From DATFWC01 sp045801465 (GTDB lineage Bacteria > Pseudomonadota > Alphaproteobacteria > Rhizobiales > Xanthobacteraceae): a stretch of DNA of 46,458 nucleotides. Both the position numbers and the translations under genes were made by a program. Shown here one piece after another: positions 20,863-29,809 of this stretch (positions within the stretch are counted from its first letter, which is position 1; every line of letters begins with the position of its first letter). Under the pieces are notes generated by a model. That model saw only the letters and a program-made list of their open reading frames with translations, did no database searches and was not told the DNA's origin. Location of the stretch: contig JBJMSU010000047.1 of the NCBI GenBank assembly GCA_045801465.1, positions 1 to 46,458 of the forward strand, in the 5' to 3' direction.

Positions 20863-21423
20863 CTAAAAGTGAATATGGATTTCAGTTCTTGGGCCCACGC
20901 GGGCCACTATGTGCCGGACCACATTGGCCGCCACTGCGACACACCCTGCCGTTGGCTGCAGACCGGGCCGGGCGATATGCACGAAGACGGCACTGCCGCG
21001 GCCGGCGACGCGCGGCCGGGTGTTGTGGTCGAGCTCGATGATGAGGTCGTAGAGCTGGTCGTTGCGCCAGAGCCGATCGCCCACGGCGCCGGGCAGCAAG
21101 CGGATCGGCCGGTTGTAGCGCCGGTCGGCCGGATCCTCGCACCACGCGTCGTCAGCCTTGATGCGCCGCACCGGCAGCAGGGTCCGCGGTCGCGTGATGC
21201 GGTCCGCGCGCCACCACAGCCGCCGCAACCGGAAGCGTCCGCGCGGCGTGGCCCCGTCGCCTTCGCGCTTGTTGGCTTTGATGCCGCCGCGCCCGAGCGC
21301 CACCGGCAGCGTCAGCGGGCCTGCGAGCAGCCAGCCGCGTCGGCGATCGCCGGCGCCGGCGCGCACCCGCAGCGTCGCCAAGGACGTGCGCTTTATGCCA
21401 TCGTTCGCCCGCTTATCGGCCAC
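20863..21423 (-). CDS. L,D-transpeptidase (YkuD) family protein
   Basis: 186 residues, GTG start with AAGGGA seven bases upstream. The C-terminal half carries the catalytic block VFVHIARPGLQPTAGCVAV, with His149 and Cys161 in the spacing of the YkuD family, which makes 3-3 peptidoglycan cross-links or attaches proteins to the wall. Upstream, KANKREGDGATPRGRFRLRRLWWR is typical of the short proteobacterial subgroup. No signal peptide or membrane segment is evident at the N terminus, odd for a periplasmic enzyme. It is divergent from the response regulator, with repeat copy B between them. Confidence 0.82.
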   Translation of the reverse strand: MADKRANDGIKRTSLATLRVRAGAGDRRRGWLLAGPLTLPVALGRGGIKANKREGDGATPRGRFRLRRLWWRADRITRPRTLLPVRRIKADDAWCEDPADRRYNRPIRLLPGAVGDRLWRNDQLYDLIIELDHNTRPRVAGRGSAVFVHIARPGLQPTAGCVAVAANVVRHIVARVGPRTEIHIHF

Positions 21424-21467
21424 ATTAAATCCCTTTTAAACCCGCGAGTGCCGCCAATGCCGCACCC

Positions 21468-21640
21468 GCTAATGCCTGCGATTTGAAGTTCCTACACTGC
21501 TTGCGGCAAGCTCGTTTAGGAACTTTCAAAATCGAAAGCGGCATCAGAATCATACACTTGCTCATGCCACTTTGCTTCCGAAGTTCGCGTCAAAGGGGTG
21601 CTGCGACGTGTCATGCACTTCGGAAGCGGGGCACTCGCGC
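21468..21640 (+). repeat. Two-hairpin interspersed repeat, copy B
   Basis: Same element as copies A and C, in plus orientation. The first inverted repeat is GATTTGAAGTTCCTA near 21480 paired with the segment ending near 21532. The second surrounds CCGAAGTTCG / CACTTCGG (about 21578-21625), ending in GCGGGGCACTCG. It is the most decayed copy. It lies upstream of the response regulator, in the same orientation as copies A and C relative to their downstream genes. Confidence 0.83.
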
Positions 21641-21715
21641 GGCTTGCTCTTTTTCTCCCGAATGCTCTACTTCGCGCAACGCCATATTCGCGGCTTTGAG
21701 ACGAAGGCTTGAGCC

Positions 21716-22402
21716 ATGAGCAATGCCCGGACGATCCTGATCGTCGATGACGACGCGGAGCTGTCCAACGCGCTGGTCGAGCAGCTCGCGTTGCACGAGG
21801 AATTCGAGGCGATCGCCGCCGACAATGCCGCCAAGGGCATGCAGGCGGCAAGGAACGGCCACGTGGATCTCGTCATCATGGATGTCGGCCTTCCCGACGT
21901 GGACGGACGCGAAGCGGTGCGGATTCTGCGCAAGAACGGCTTCAAGGCGCCGATCATCATGCTGACAGGTCACGATACCGATTCCGATACCATCCTGGGC
22001 CTGGAGTCGGGCGCCAACGACTACATAACCAAGCCGTTCCGCTTTGCGGTCCTGCTTGCCCGCATCCGGGCGCAGCTGCGCCAGCATGAGGCGAGCGAGG
22101 ATGCGGTGTTCACCATCGGGCCTTACACCTTTCGCCCGAGCTCGAAGCTCCTGGCCAATGCAAAAGGTAACAAAGTGCGCTTGACCGAGAAGGAGACGGC
22201 AATCCTGCGCTACCTCTATCGCGCTGGGCAGCGCCCGGTTTCGCGCGAGATCCTGCTGCAGGAAGTGTGGGGATACAATTCCGGCGTTACCACCCACACG
22301 CTGGAAACCCATATCTACCGGCTGCGCCAGAAGATCGAGCGCGACGCGGCGAATCCAGGAATCCTGGTGACCGAGGCCGGAGGTTACAAGCTCGTCCCAT
22401 GA
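21716..22402 (+). CDS. OmpR-family two-component response regulator
   Basis: 228 residues. The receiver domain (about 1-120) has the acidic pocket at Asp11-13, phosphoacceptor Asp56 (VIMDVGLPD), Thr84 (MLTGHD) and Lys106 (ITKPF). The winged-helix DNA-binding domain (about 130-226) ends THTLETHIYRLRQKIERD. No histidine kinase is adjacent, so it is an orphan by position. The sequence resembles the CenR-type envelope regulators of alphaproteobacteria, but I cannot confirm that by eye and give no symbol. It is followed after 127 bp by a cyclic-nucleotide-binding protein on the same strand. Confidence 0.93.
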   Translation: MSNARTILIVDDDAELSNALVEQLALHEEFEAIAADNAAKGMQAARNGHVDLVIMDVGLPDVDGREAVRILRKNGFKAPIIMLTGHDTDSDTILGLESGANDYITKPFRFAVLLARIRAQLRQHEASEDAVFTIGPYTFRPSSKLLANAKGNKVRLTEKETAILRYLYRAGQRPVSREILLQEVWGYNSGVTTHTLETHIYRLRQKIERDAANPGILVTEAGGYKLVP

Positions 22403-22529
22403 GGCTCCTGGCCGACAAATCGGACCGGTCGCATTCGGCGACAGTAGTCGGCTGCGCAATTGCGATCTCGGCTCGTCGCCAGGAACGATACCGTGCACGT
22501 CTGCTGCGCCGTGACGAGACTGGCTTCTG

Positions 22530-22997
22530 ATGAGCCTCGAAGACGATATTTCGTTTTTCGAGCGCGTTCCGACGCTGGCTCTGCTCGGTCGCGAGCCGTT
22601 GCGCATCCTGGCGATCGGCGCCGAGAACCGCTACGTCCACGAGGGTGATGTTCTGTTTCGCGAAGGCGAAACGGCAGACGCTGGCTATGTGGTCCAGGAA
22701 GGCTCGTTCACGCTCACATGCGAGCGTTTTGCTGGCGGGCAATCAGTCATCGTCGGCCCGGGCGCGCTGCTCAGCGAGCTTGCTCTGCTAACCGAAACAG
22801 TGCGCCTCGTCACCGCGACGGCGACCGAACCGTCCGCGGTCGTGCGCATTCCACGCAAGCTGTTTCTCAAGATGCTCGAAGGTTATCCGGATGCCGCACG
22901 GCGGCTGCGCGAGGTGCTCGCCATGCGCGCCGAGCAAGCGATGCGTGACATCGATACGGTACGGCCGATCTTCGATGAAGCTCACGGGCAAAAGTGA
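22530..22997 (+). CDS. Cyclic nucleotide-binding domain protein without DNA-binding domain
   Basis: 155 residues that are essentially a single CRP-type cyclic-nucleotide-binding fold: HEGDVLFREGETADAGYVVQEGSFTL and GPGALLSELALLTETVRLVTATA match the beta-roll and phosphate-binding cassette region. It ends after a C-terminal helix (REVLAMRAEQAMRDID) without any helix-turn-helix, so it is not a Crp/Fnr transcription factor. The phosphate-binding arginine of true cAMP receptors is not clearly present, so the ligand is unknown. It lies downstream of the response regulator and may share its transcript. It is convergent with xth, 13 bp apart. Confidence 0.85.
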   Translation: MSLEDDISFFERVPTLALLGREPLRILAIGAENRYVHEGDVLFREGETADAGYVVQEGSFTLTCERFAGGQSVIVGPGALLSELALLTETVRLVTATATEPSAVVRIPRKLFLKMLEGYPDAARRLREVLAMRAEQAMRDIDTVRPIFDEAHGQK

Positions 22998-23010
22998 ATG
23001 ACGGCGCGCC

Positions 23011-23826
23011 TCACAATTCCATTGTCGCCGTCACCGGCACATGGTCCGACGGACGCGCCCAGCCGCGTGCCTCCTTACTCACCGTCACGCGCGCCATGCG
23101 GTCGGCGAGGGCCGGCGCGACCCAGATGTGGTCGAGGCGGCGACCTTTGTCGACGGCGGCCCAATCGGGCGCGCGATAGCTCCACCACGTGAACAGCTTG
23201 GCCGGCGCCGGCGTGAAATGGCGCGTGGCGTCGATCCAGGAGCCGGCTTGCAGCACGGCCGTGAGTTTCTCGCACTCGATCGGGGTATGCGAGACGACGC
23301 GGAGGAGCTGCTTGTGGCTCCAGACGTCGTGCTCGAGCGGCGCGACGTTGAGGTCGCCGACCAGAATGGCGCGGGCGCTGCCGTGGCAGCGGAGCTCGGC
23401 GCACTCGCGCATCTCGTCGAGAAACGAGAGCTTGTGGGCGAATTTGGGATTGACGCCGGGGTCGGGCTCGTCGCCGCCAGCCGGGACGTAGAAGTTATGC
23501 AGCGTGACAGGGTCGCGCAAGCCGGCGCGCTCGCCCAGGGTCGCCGCAATATGGCGCGAGTCGGTCTTGCCGCAGAAGCCGCGCACCGAGACGGCGTCGA
23601 ACGGCAGGCGCGAGAGCACGGCGACGCCGTGATAACCCTTCTGGCCGTTGAGCGCGACGTGCTCATAGCCGAAGCGCTTGAGACGCCGGAGCGGGAAACG
23701 GTCGTCCGGACACTTGGTTTCCTGCAGACACAGAATGTCCGGCCGCATCGCCTTGATGAACTTGGCGACGAGATCGATGCGCAGCCGCACCGAATTGATG
23801 TTCCAGGTGGTAATGGTCAGACGCAT
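23011..23826 (-). CDS. xth: Exodeoxyribonuclease III
   Basis: 271 residues, normal length for the ExoIII/AP-endonuclease family. All the catalytic blocks are present in order: TWNINSVRLR, CLQETKCPDD (metal-binding Glu), GYHGVAVLSR, GDLNVAPLEHDVW (Asp/Asn pair), LDHIWVAPAL and the final SDHVPVTATM (catalytic Asp-His). It cleaves DNA at abasic sites and trims 3' ends in base-excision repair. It lies downstream of the lolA-type gene on the same strand across a repeat-filled gap of 89 bp, so co-transcription is possible but may be interrupted by the inverted repeats there. Confidence 0.95.
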   Translation of the reverse strand: MRLTITTWNINSVRLRIDLVAKFIKAMRPDILCLQETKCPDDRFPLRRLKRFGYEHVALNGQKGYHGVAVLSRLPFDAVSVRGFCGKTDSRHIAATLGERAGLRDPVTLHNFYVPAGGDEPDPGVNPKFAHKLSFLDEMRECAELRCHGSARAILVGDLNVAPLEHDVWSHKQLLRVVSHTPIECEKLTAVLQAGSWIDATRHFTPAPAKLFTWWSYRAPDWAAVDKGRRLDHIWVAPALADRMARVTVSKEARGWARPSDHVPVTATMEL

Positions 23827-23830
23827 GTCG

Positions 23831-23915
23831 GCAAGTAGCGAAAAGCGAATAGGGAAGGCAAGCGGCGCCGGCGATTTCCCGGTTCTATTCGCTATTCGAC
23901 TTGCTATTCGCCAAG
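23831..23915. repeat. GCGAATA-type inverted repeats between lolA-type gene and xth
   Basis: GCGAATAG at 23845-23852 is matched by CTATTCGC at 23885-23892 and again at 23904-23911; GGGAA / TTCCC inside the arms extends the potential stem. The unit is the same heptamer as the tandem array at 29802-29857. The block begins two bases after the lolA-type stop codon and covers most of the gap before xth. Confidence 0.7.
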
Positions 23916-24728
23916 CTACTGCAGGTACCGGGTATAATCGATCTTGAACAAGCTCGGGTCCGGCTTCTGCTTGGGATCCAGATTATACAACGCGACCGTC
24001 GTGTCGTAGCCTTGCGGATCGGTAACGGTCCACTGACGCAGCTGGAAATCGCGCACCCCGAACATCACCATCACGCGATGGGTGCCGCCGAGCGTCTGCC
24101 GCTCCTCGATGACCACGATCGCGAAAGTATCGTCGGACGAGACGCTGACCACATTGGTATCCTTGAAGAGATCGACGCGATCGGCCACGAGGAAACGCAG
24201 CGGCGTCTGCGACAGCGGGATATAATTCTGAGTGGCGAGATTGCGGTCGCGCACCGCAACGGTGGTACCGTCGGAGATCACCTCGATTGGGCTCGGCGGA
24301 TTGTACTCGAAGCGAACCCGGCCGGGCTTCTGCAGATAGAATTTGCCTTCCGTGCGGCCGCCGTCCGGGCCGATCTGCACGAAGTTGCCCACCAGCGTAT
24401 TGAGGCCGGAGAGATAGCCGTTCGCGCGCTCAACCAGCGCCCGCTGGGCGTTGTCGAACGGAGGTGCGCCCCCTTTCGCGGCGCCTGCGGTTGCAACCTG
24501 CGGGAGCGCGGCAGGAGGAGCGGGTGGGGTCGGGGCCGCCTGCGCAATTGTGCGCGTATTCGGGGCAGTTGCCCGGTTCTGTTTGACGGGCGCGGGGGGT
24601 GTTGCGCGCGAGCGCGTGTGTGGGGCCGGTACGGGCATTGGCACCGTTTCTGCGAGCGCGGCAGGGTCCGTCGCCAGAAGGCCGCCCAGAACCGCGCCAA
24701 TAACGGCCAGCCCATGTCGGCTGCGCAT
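23916..24728 (-). CDS. lolA: Outer-membrane lipoprotein carrier protein, LolA family
   Basis: 270 residues from the ATG at 24726-24728, which has GGGGAGA six bases upstream; earlier TTG and ATG codons are too close to that site. A signal peptide (MRSRHGLAVIGAVLGGLLA...) ends near AALAE, followed by an unusually long Pro/Ala/Thr-rich linker to about residue 90. Then comes the LolA fold: FVQIGPDGGRTEGKFYLQKPGRVRFEY, SDGTTVAVRDRN, and a C-terminal LFKIDY. LolA ferries lipoproteins across the periplasm. The linker is the odd part and could be a wall-spanning or flexible tether. It follows ftsK on the same strand. Confidence 0.87.
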   Translation of the reverse strand: MRSRHGLAVIGAVLGGLLATDPAALAETVPMPVPAPHTRSRATPPAPVKQNRATAPNTRTIAQAAPTPPAPPAALPQVATAGAAKGGAPPFDNAQRALVERANGYLSGLNTLVGNFVQIGPDGGRTEGKFYLQKPGRVRFEYNPPSPIEVISDGTTVAVRDRNLATQNYIPLSQTPLRFLVADRVDLFKDTNVVSVSSDDTFAIVVIEERQTLGGTHRVMVMFGVRDFQLRQWTVTDPQGYDTTVALYNLDPKQKPDPSLFKIDYTRYLQ

Positions 24729-24809
24729 TACCATTCTCCCCAAGTCACACCCATCGTTGCTGCCTAGCTGCGTCCTGTGGCGATTTCGCGGCCCCAGCCG
24801 CCGCCAATC

Positions 24810-27215
24810 CTAATCGTCGTCGCCGCCCATCAGGATCTCGCGTTTGCCGGCGTGATTGGCCTGACCAACGACGCCTTCCTGCTCCATGCGCTCCATGATG
24901 GACGCGGCGCGATTGTAGCCGATCTGCAGGCGGCGCTGGATATAGCTGGTCGAGGCCTTGCGGTCGCGCAGCACGATTTGCACCGCTTGGCTGTAGAGAT
25001 CACCGGCACTGTCCTCCGCTCCCATGGCGGTCGCGTCGAACACCGCACCGTCCTCGCCCTCTTCCTCCCCGCCGGCCGTGACCGCCTCGAGATACTGCGG
25101 CGCGCCTTGCGCCTTGAGGTGATGGACGATCTTCTCCACCTCCCCGTCGGAGACGAACGGACCGTGGACGCGGCTGATGCGACCGCCGCCCGCCATGTAG
25201 AGCATGTCGCCCTGGCCGAGCAGCTGCTCGGCGCCCTGCTCGCCCAGGATGGTGCGGCTGTCGATCTTCGACGTGACCTGGAACGAGATGCGGGTCGGGA
25301 AGTTCGCCTTGATGGTGCCGGTGATGACGTCGACCGACGGGCGCTGGGTTGCCAGGATCACGTGGATGCCGGCGGCGCGCGCCATCTGCGCCAGGCGCTG
25401 GATCGCACCCTCGATATCCTTGCCGGCGACCATCATCAGGTCGGCCATCTCGTCGACGATCACGACCACATAGGCCAGAGGCTCGAGCTCGAGCTGTTCC
25501 TCCTCGTAGATGGCTTCCCCGGTCTCCTTGTCATAGCCGGTATGGACCGTGCGGGTGAGCGTCTCGTCGCGCTCCGCGGCCTCGGCCAGCCGCGCGTTGT
25601 AGCCGTCGATGTTGCGCACACCGAGCTTCGCCATCTTCTTGTAGCGATCCTCCATCTCGCGCACGGCCCACTTCAGTGCGACCACCGCCTTCTTCGGGTC
25701 GGTGACGACCGGCGTGAGCAGATGCGGGATCGAGTCGTAGACAGAGAGCTCCAGCATCTTCGGGTCGACCATGATCAGCCGGCAATTTTCCGGCTTGAGG
25801 CGGTAGACCAAGCTCAAGATCATCGTGTTGATGGCGACCGATTTGCCCGAGCCCGTCGTTCCGGCGATCAGGAGGTGCGGCATCCGCGTCAAATCGACGA
25901 TCACCGGATCGCCGCCGATGGTCTTGCCGAGGCAGAGCGGCAGCTTGGCGGCCGTGTCGGCGTAGTCCTCAGAAGCCAGGAGCTCGCGCAGATAGACTTT
26001 TTCCCGCTTCGGATTGGGCAGCTCGATACCGATGGCGTTGCGGCCCGGCACCACGGCGACGCGCGCCGAGAGCGCGCTCATGGAGCGGGCGATGTCGTCG
26101 GCCAGCCCGATGACGCGGGACGTTTTGATCCCCGGCGCGGGCTCGAGCTCGTACAATGTGACCACGGGGCCGGGATGGGCGTTGATGATTTCGCCGCGTA
26201 CGCCGAAGTCCTGCAGCACGCCCTCGAGCGCGGTCCCGGTTTCCTTGATGGCGGCTTGGTTGGGGGCATAACGCTCGCTGGCTTTCGGCGCCGCCAGCAG
26301 GCTGAGTTGCGGCAGCTCATAGTCGTCGCTCTTGCGCGAGGGGCGCGGGCGCGGGCGGCTGGCCCTGCGCGCCGTGCGCTGCACCGGCTCCTCCTCGTCC
26401 TCCTCCTCGCCCTCCTCTTCGGTCTCGCTTTCGACGGAGGACGCGGGATCACCCACACGCGGCTCGACGCGCGCCCGTCGGGTACTGCCGGCCGGAAGCC
26501 ATGAAGCCCACCAGAACAGAAAACGGCTGATGCGTGCCTTGAGGCTGAGGATGCCGTGATAGACGAGGCCGACCAAGACGAAGCCGCCTTCGAACCAGCC
26601 GGTGCGCTCGGGCGCAACCTCGTCGTCTTTCTCGGCCGGGCTGCGGGCGCCAAGTCCGCAGGCGAAGGCCAGCGCGGCAATCGCCGCGGCGCCGGTCAGG
26701 ACGGCGCTGGCTAGGCGGCCGATGCCCCATAAGGGTGCGCCGACCAGCATGGCCGGAAAGCGCAGCACGGCATCGCCGATGACGCCGCCGAGGCCGGTGG
26801 GCAGTGGCCAGCGCGGACTCGTGGGCAGACAGGAGGCGAAGGCGGCGGCGAGAACGGCGCCCACCAGCCACAACGCCAGCCGCATGCGTTCGCGATCGAA
26901 TTCCCGATGCACGACCAGACGGCACCCCCAAATCGCGACCGGCAGGACCACGGCGACGGCGGCAATCCCGAAGAGCTGCATCAGGAGATCGGCGGCGATC
27001 GCCCCCGGGAAACCCAGCAGGTTTCGTACCGGGGACGACGTGGCGTGGCTGAAGCTCGGATCGCGGACCGACCACGTCGCCAGCGCGAGGCCGAGCGCGA
27101 CGGCGAGCGCTACCAGGACGAAGCCGCCGCACTGGCGGACGCGGCGGCCGATCACGCCGCGCAGGTCGTCGGACACAAGCCCGACCACATCGACGGTGCG
27201 TCTCAACGCGTACAT
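24810..27215 (-). CDS. ftsK: DNA translocase FtsK
   Basis: 801 residues. About four membrane segments in the first 190 residues are followed by an acidic, low-complexity linker (ESETEEEGEEEDEEEP) that is short compared with E. coli FtsK. The motor domain has Walker A GTTGSGKSVAIN and Walker B VVIVDEMADLMM. The C-terminal winged-helix gamma domain (SYIQRRLQIGYNRAASIMERMEQEGVV) recognises KOPS-type sequences. FtsK pumps chromosome termini through the septum and activates dimer resolution. It begins 12 bp after the aminotransferase stop, so the two are in one operon, with the lolA-type gene 81 bp downstream. Confidence 0.96.
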   Translation of the reverse strand: MYALRRTVDVVGLVSDDLRGVIGRRVRQCGGFVLVALAVALGLALATWSVRDPSFSHATSSPVRNLLGFPGAIAADLLMQLFGIAAVAVVLPVAIWGCRLVVHREFDRERMRLALWLVGAVLAAAFASCLPTSPRWPLPTGLGGVIGDAVLRFPAMLVGAPLWGIGRLASAVLTGAAAIAALAFACGLGARSPAEKDDEVAPERTGWFEGGFVLVGLVYHGILSLKARISRFLFWWASWLPAGSTRRARVEPRVGDPASSVESETEEEGEEEDEEEPVQRTARRASRPRPRPSRKSDDYELPQLSLLAAPKASERYAPNQAAIKETGTALEGVLQDFGVRGEIINAHPGPVVTLYELEPAPGIKTSRVIGLADDIARSMSALSARVAVVPGRNAIGIELPNPKREKVYLRELLASEDYADTAAKLPLCLGKTIGGDPVIVDLTRMPHLLIAGTTGSGKSVAINTMILSLVYRLKPENCRLIMVDPKMLELSVYDSIPHLLTPVVTDPKKAVVALKWAVREMEDRYKKMAKLGVRNIDGYNARLAEAAERDETLTRTVHTGYDKETGEAIYEEEQLELEPLAYVVVIVDEMADLMMVAGKDIEGAIQRLAQMARAAGIHVILATQRPSVDVITGTIKANFPTRISFQVTSKIDSRTILGEQGAEQLLGQGDMLYMAGGGRISRVHGPFVSDGEVEKIVHHLKAQGAPQYLEAVTAGGEEEGEDGAVFDATAMGAEDSAGDLYSQAVQIVLRDRKASTSYIQRRLQIGYNRAASIMERMEQEGVVGQANHAGKREILMGGDDD

Positions 27216-27227
27216 GCGAAGCCCCTC

Positions 27228-28433
27228 TTACCCCAGCACGGCAACGAGGCGGTGCAGCGCCTCGGCCGTGGTCTCCCTGTCATGCACCATCGCGACGCGA
27301 ACGTAGCCGGCGCCGGGATTGCTGCCGTCGGGATGCTGGCGGGCGAGATAGCGGCCGGGGATGACGCGTAGTCCGGCCTCGCGCCACAGTTTCACGGTCG
27401 CCGTCTCGTCGCCTCCCCGTGCCGTCACGTCGAGCCACAGATAGAACCCCCCGGCCGGACGACGGTAACCGAAACGGTCGCCCAGGATCTGGTCGGCGAG
27501 ATCGAATTTCTGCCGGTAGAGCGTCCGGTTCTCCTCCACGTGGGTTTCGTCCCCATAGGCCACGACCGCCACCTCCTGGGCCGGGACCGGGACTTGGGGC
27601 GCCGCGATGTTGCGCAGCTCGATGAACTGGGCGAGGAAGTGCTTGTCGCCGGCCGCGAAGCCCACCCTCAAGCCGGGAAGATTCGAGCGCTTCGACAGCG
27701 ACTGGAACACCACCACATTGGCAAAATCCTCGCCCGCCACTTCCAGCATGCCGGCAGGCGGTTCGTGCGAGTAGATCTCCGAGTAGCACTCGTCGGCAAA
27801 GAGCAGGAAGCCGAAGCGCCGGGCGAGCGCGATGAGGCGCTTGAGATAGTCGCGGGTCGCGACCGCGCCTTGCGGATTGGAGGGCGAGGCGAGGTACATA
27901 GCCACTGTGCGCCCGAGCAGCGCAGGGTCGAGCGCATCAAGATCAGGCAGGAAGCCGCCCTCCTTTTTGGCCGCGAGGTAGACCGGCTCGCAGCCGGCCA
28001 CGGCGGCTCCGGCCCCATAAGCGGCATAGAACGGGTTCGGAATGAGGATCGCGGGCGCCCCGGCTCGCGGGGCGACGAATCGCTTCGCCGTGACGGCGGC
28101 GAGGAACAGGCCCTCGCGGCTGCCGTTGAGGACCAGGACCTCGCTGTCGAAATCGGGCAGCCGCGGCAGCGCATAGCGCGCCTGCAGCCAGGCGGCGGCG
28201 GCGTGGCGGAAGCGTTCGGTGCCCTTGTTGGCCGGATAGCGGCCGAAATCCTGCAGGTGGGCGGCAAGCACGGGCCCGACGAATGCCGGAACCGGATGCT
28301 GCGGCTCCCCGACCGATAGGTTGATGGCCGGCTTACCCGGCGCGAGGTCGGCCAACAGCTCCGCCAGCCGCACGAACGGCGAACGCGCAGCGGCCCGGGC
28401 GGGCGGGGAAGGGATCGGTTCGGGTTTGCTCAT
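27228..28433 (-). CDS. dapC: PLP-dependent aminotransferase, DapC type
   Basis: About 401 residues from the ATG at 28431-28433; a further in-frame ATG at 28475 would add 14 residues, and neither has a clear ribosome-binding site. Fold-type I motifs are present: YPANKGTERFRHA, NGSREGLF, PNPFYAAYGAGA, ASPSNPQGA, FADECYSEIY and the PLP lysine in QSLSKRSNLPGLRVGF. This pattern fits the succinyldiaminopimelate aminotransferase (DapC) subgroup of lysine and peptidoglycan-precursor synthesis. The substrate assignment is by resemblance only; another class I/II aminotransferase role remains possible. It is upstream of ftsK on the same strand, a common neighbourhood in this group. Confidence 0.8.
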   Translation of the reverse strand: MSKPEPIPSPPARAAARSPFVRLAELLADLAPGKPAINLSVGEPQHPVPAFVGPVLAAHLQDFGRYPANKGTERFRHAAAAWLQARYALPRLPDFDSEVLVLNGSREGLFLAAVTAKRFVAPRAGAPAILIPNPFYAAYGAGAAVAGCEPVYLAAKKEGGFLPDLDALDPALLGRTVAMYLASPSNPQGAVATRDYLKRLIALARRFGFLLFADECYSEIYSHEPPAGMLEVAGEDFANVVVFQSLSKRSNLPGLRVGFAAGDKHFLAQFIELRNIAAPQVPVPAQEVAVVAYGDETHVEENRTLYRQKFDLADQILGDRFGYRRPAGGFYLWLDVTARGGDETATVKLWREAGLRVIPGRYLARQHPDGSNPGAGYVRVAMVHDRETTAEALHRLVAVLG

Positions 28434-28567
28434 CGCTGAGGTGCTTACGGCGTCGCCCGCCGCCTCGTCCACCATAGAAGCGGCGAGGTTAAGACGCGAT
28501 TAACCATCGGGGGCTGCGCGAGACATGATGTGTTCCGAAGGCGGCGGGAGTTCTACCGAGGTTTCGT

Positions 28568-29809
28568 ATGGTTGAGCAAACAGTGCAGGGAGAGCCTCCC
28601 ATCACCCGCTGCTGCATCGTGGGCGGCGGGCCCGCCGGCATGATGCTGGGCTTTCTGCTCGCCCGCGCCGGCATCGACGTCGTCGTCCTCGAGAAACACA
28701 AGGACTTCTTGCGCGATTTTCGCGGCGATACCATCCATCCCTCGACGCTCGAGATCATGCACGAGCTGGGACTGCTCGAAGAGTTTCTCAAGCTGCCGCA
28801 CCAGGAAGTGCGCCATCTCACCGGCCAGATCGGCGACGCGCAGGTGCGGATCGCGGATTTTTCCCACCTGCCGACCACGTGCAAGTTCATTGCGCTCATG
28901 CCGCAATGGGATTTCTTGAATTTCCTTGCCGTTCGACGCGAGCGCTATCCGGGCTTCCAGCTGCGCATGGAGGCGGAGGTCACGGACCTCGTGCAGGACG
29001 GCGAGCGCGTCGTCGGCGTGCGTGGCAACGATCCGACAGGTACCTTCGAGATTCGTGCGCATGTGGTGATCGGCGCTGACGGACGCCATTCGGTTGTCCG
29101 CGCGCGTGGGGGCCTCGAGGTCGACGACCTTGGTGCTCCCATGGACGTCTTGTGGATGCGGCTGCCGCGGCGTGCCGAGGACGGAGAGGAAACTTTGGGC
29201 CGCATCGAGATCGGCCGCCTGTTCGTGCGGCTGAACCGCGGCGACTATTGGCAATGCGCGCTGGTCATCCCGAAGGGCAGCGCCGAGGAGATCCGGCGTC
29301 GTGGATTGCCGGCGTTTCGCGATACGATCGCCGAAGTCGCGCCGTTCGCGCGCGATCGCCTGCACGAGCTGAAAAGCTGGGATGACATCAAGCTGTTGAC
29401 GGTGACGGTCGACCGCGTACGCCAATGGTATCGGCCGGGGCTTCTGTGCATCGGCGATGCCGCTCATGCGATGTCGCCGATCGGCGGAGTCGGCATCAAC
29501 CTCGCCATCCAGGACGCGGTGGCGGCCGCAAATGTCCTGGCTGATCCGCTGGCGCACGGCACCGTGAGCGTCGACCACCTGCGCGCAGTCCAGCGGCGGC
29601 GTGAGTTTCCCACGCGGGCGACGCAATGGCTTCAGCTCACCGTCCAGAATCGGTTTTTGCGCGGCGTGCTGGCCGGCACGACGAAACCGGCGGTGCCGTG
29701 GCCGCTGCGGCTCATGCAACGACTGCCTGTCCTGCAACGCATCCCGGCGCGCCTGATCGGAGTCGGGATCCGGCCGGAGCATGTGCGGACGCGGGCGAAA
29801 AGCGAATAG
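28568..29809 (+). CDS. FAD-dependent monooxygenase, PHBH/UbiH fold
   Basis: 413 residues. An N-terminal dinucleotide motif CCIVGGGPAGMMLGFLLARAG, the DG motif region VVIGADGRHSVVR and the second FAD motif LLCIGDAAHAMSPIGGVGINLAIQDA are all intact, so this is a group A flavoprotein hydroxylase. The substrate is not predictable; an aromatic or polyketide-like compound is likely for the family. The ATG at 28568 has GAGG eight to nine bases upstream. The stop codon TAG and the last residues (KSE) fall within the first unit of a heptamer repeat array, so the natural C terminus may have been altered by it. Confidence 0.87.
   Translation: MVEQTVQGEPPITRCCIVGGGPAGMMLGFLLARAGIDVVVLEKHKDFLRDFRGDTIHPSTLEIMHELGLLEEFLKLPHQEVRHLTGQIGDAQVRIADFSHLPTTCKFIALMPQWDFLNFLAVRRERYPGFQLRMEAEVTDLVQDGERVVGVRGNDPTGTFEIRAHVVIGADGRHSVVRARGGLEVDDLGAPMDVLWMRLPRRAEDGEETLGRIEIGRLFVRLNRGDYWQCALVIPKGSAEEIRRRGLPAFRDTIAEVAPFARDRLHELKSWDDIKLLTVTVDRVRQWYRPGLLCIGDAAHAMSPIGGVGINLAIQDAVAAANVLADPLAHGTVSVDHLRAVQRRREFPTRATQWLQLTVQNRFLRGVLAGTTKPAVPWPLRLMQRLPVLQRIPARLIGVGIRPEHVRTRAKSE

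Noticed and set aside
24777..26504. Long open frame antisense to ftsK
   Set aside because: Same reason: composition-driven shadow frame, His/Asp/Arg-rich translation without motifs, lying over the FtsK motor domain.
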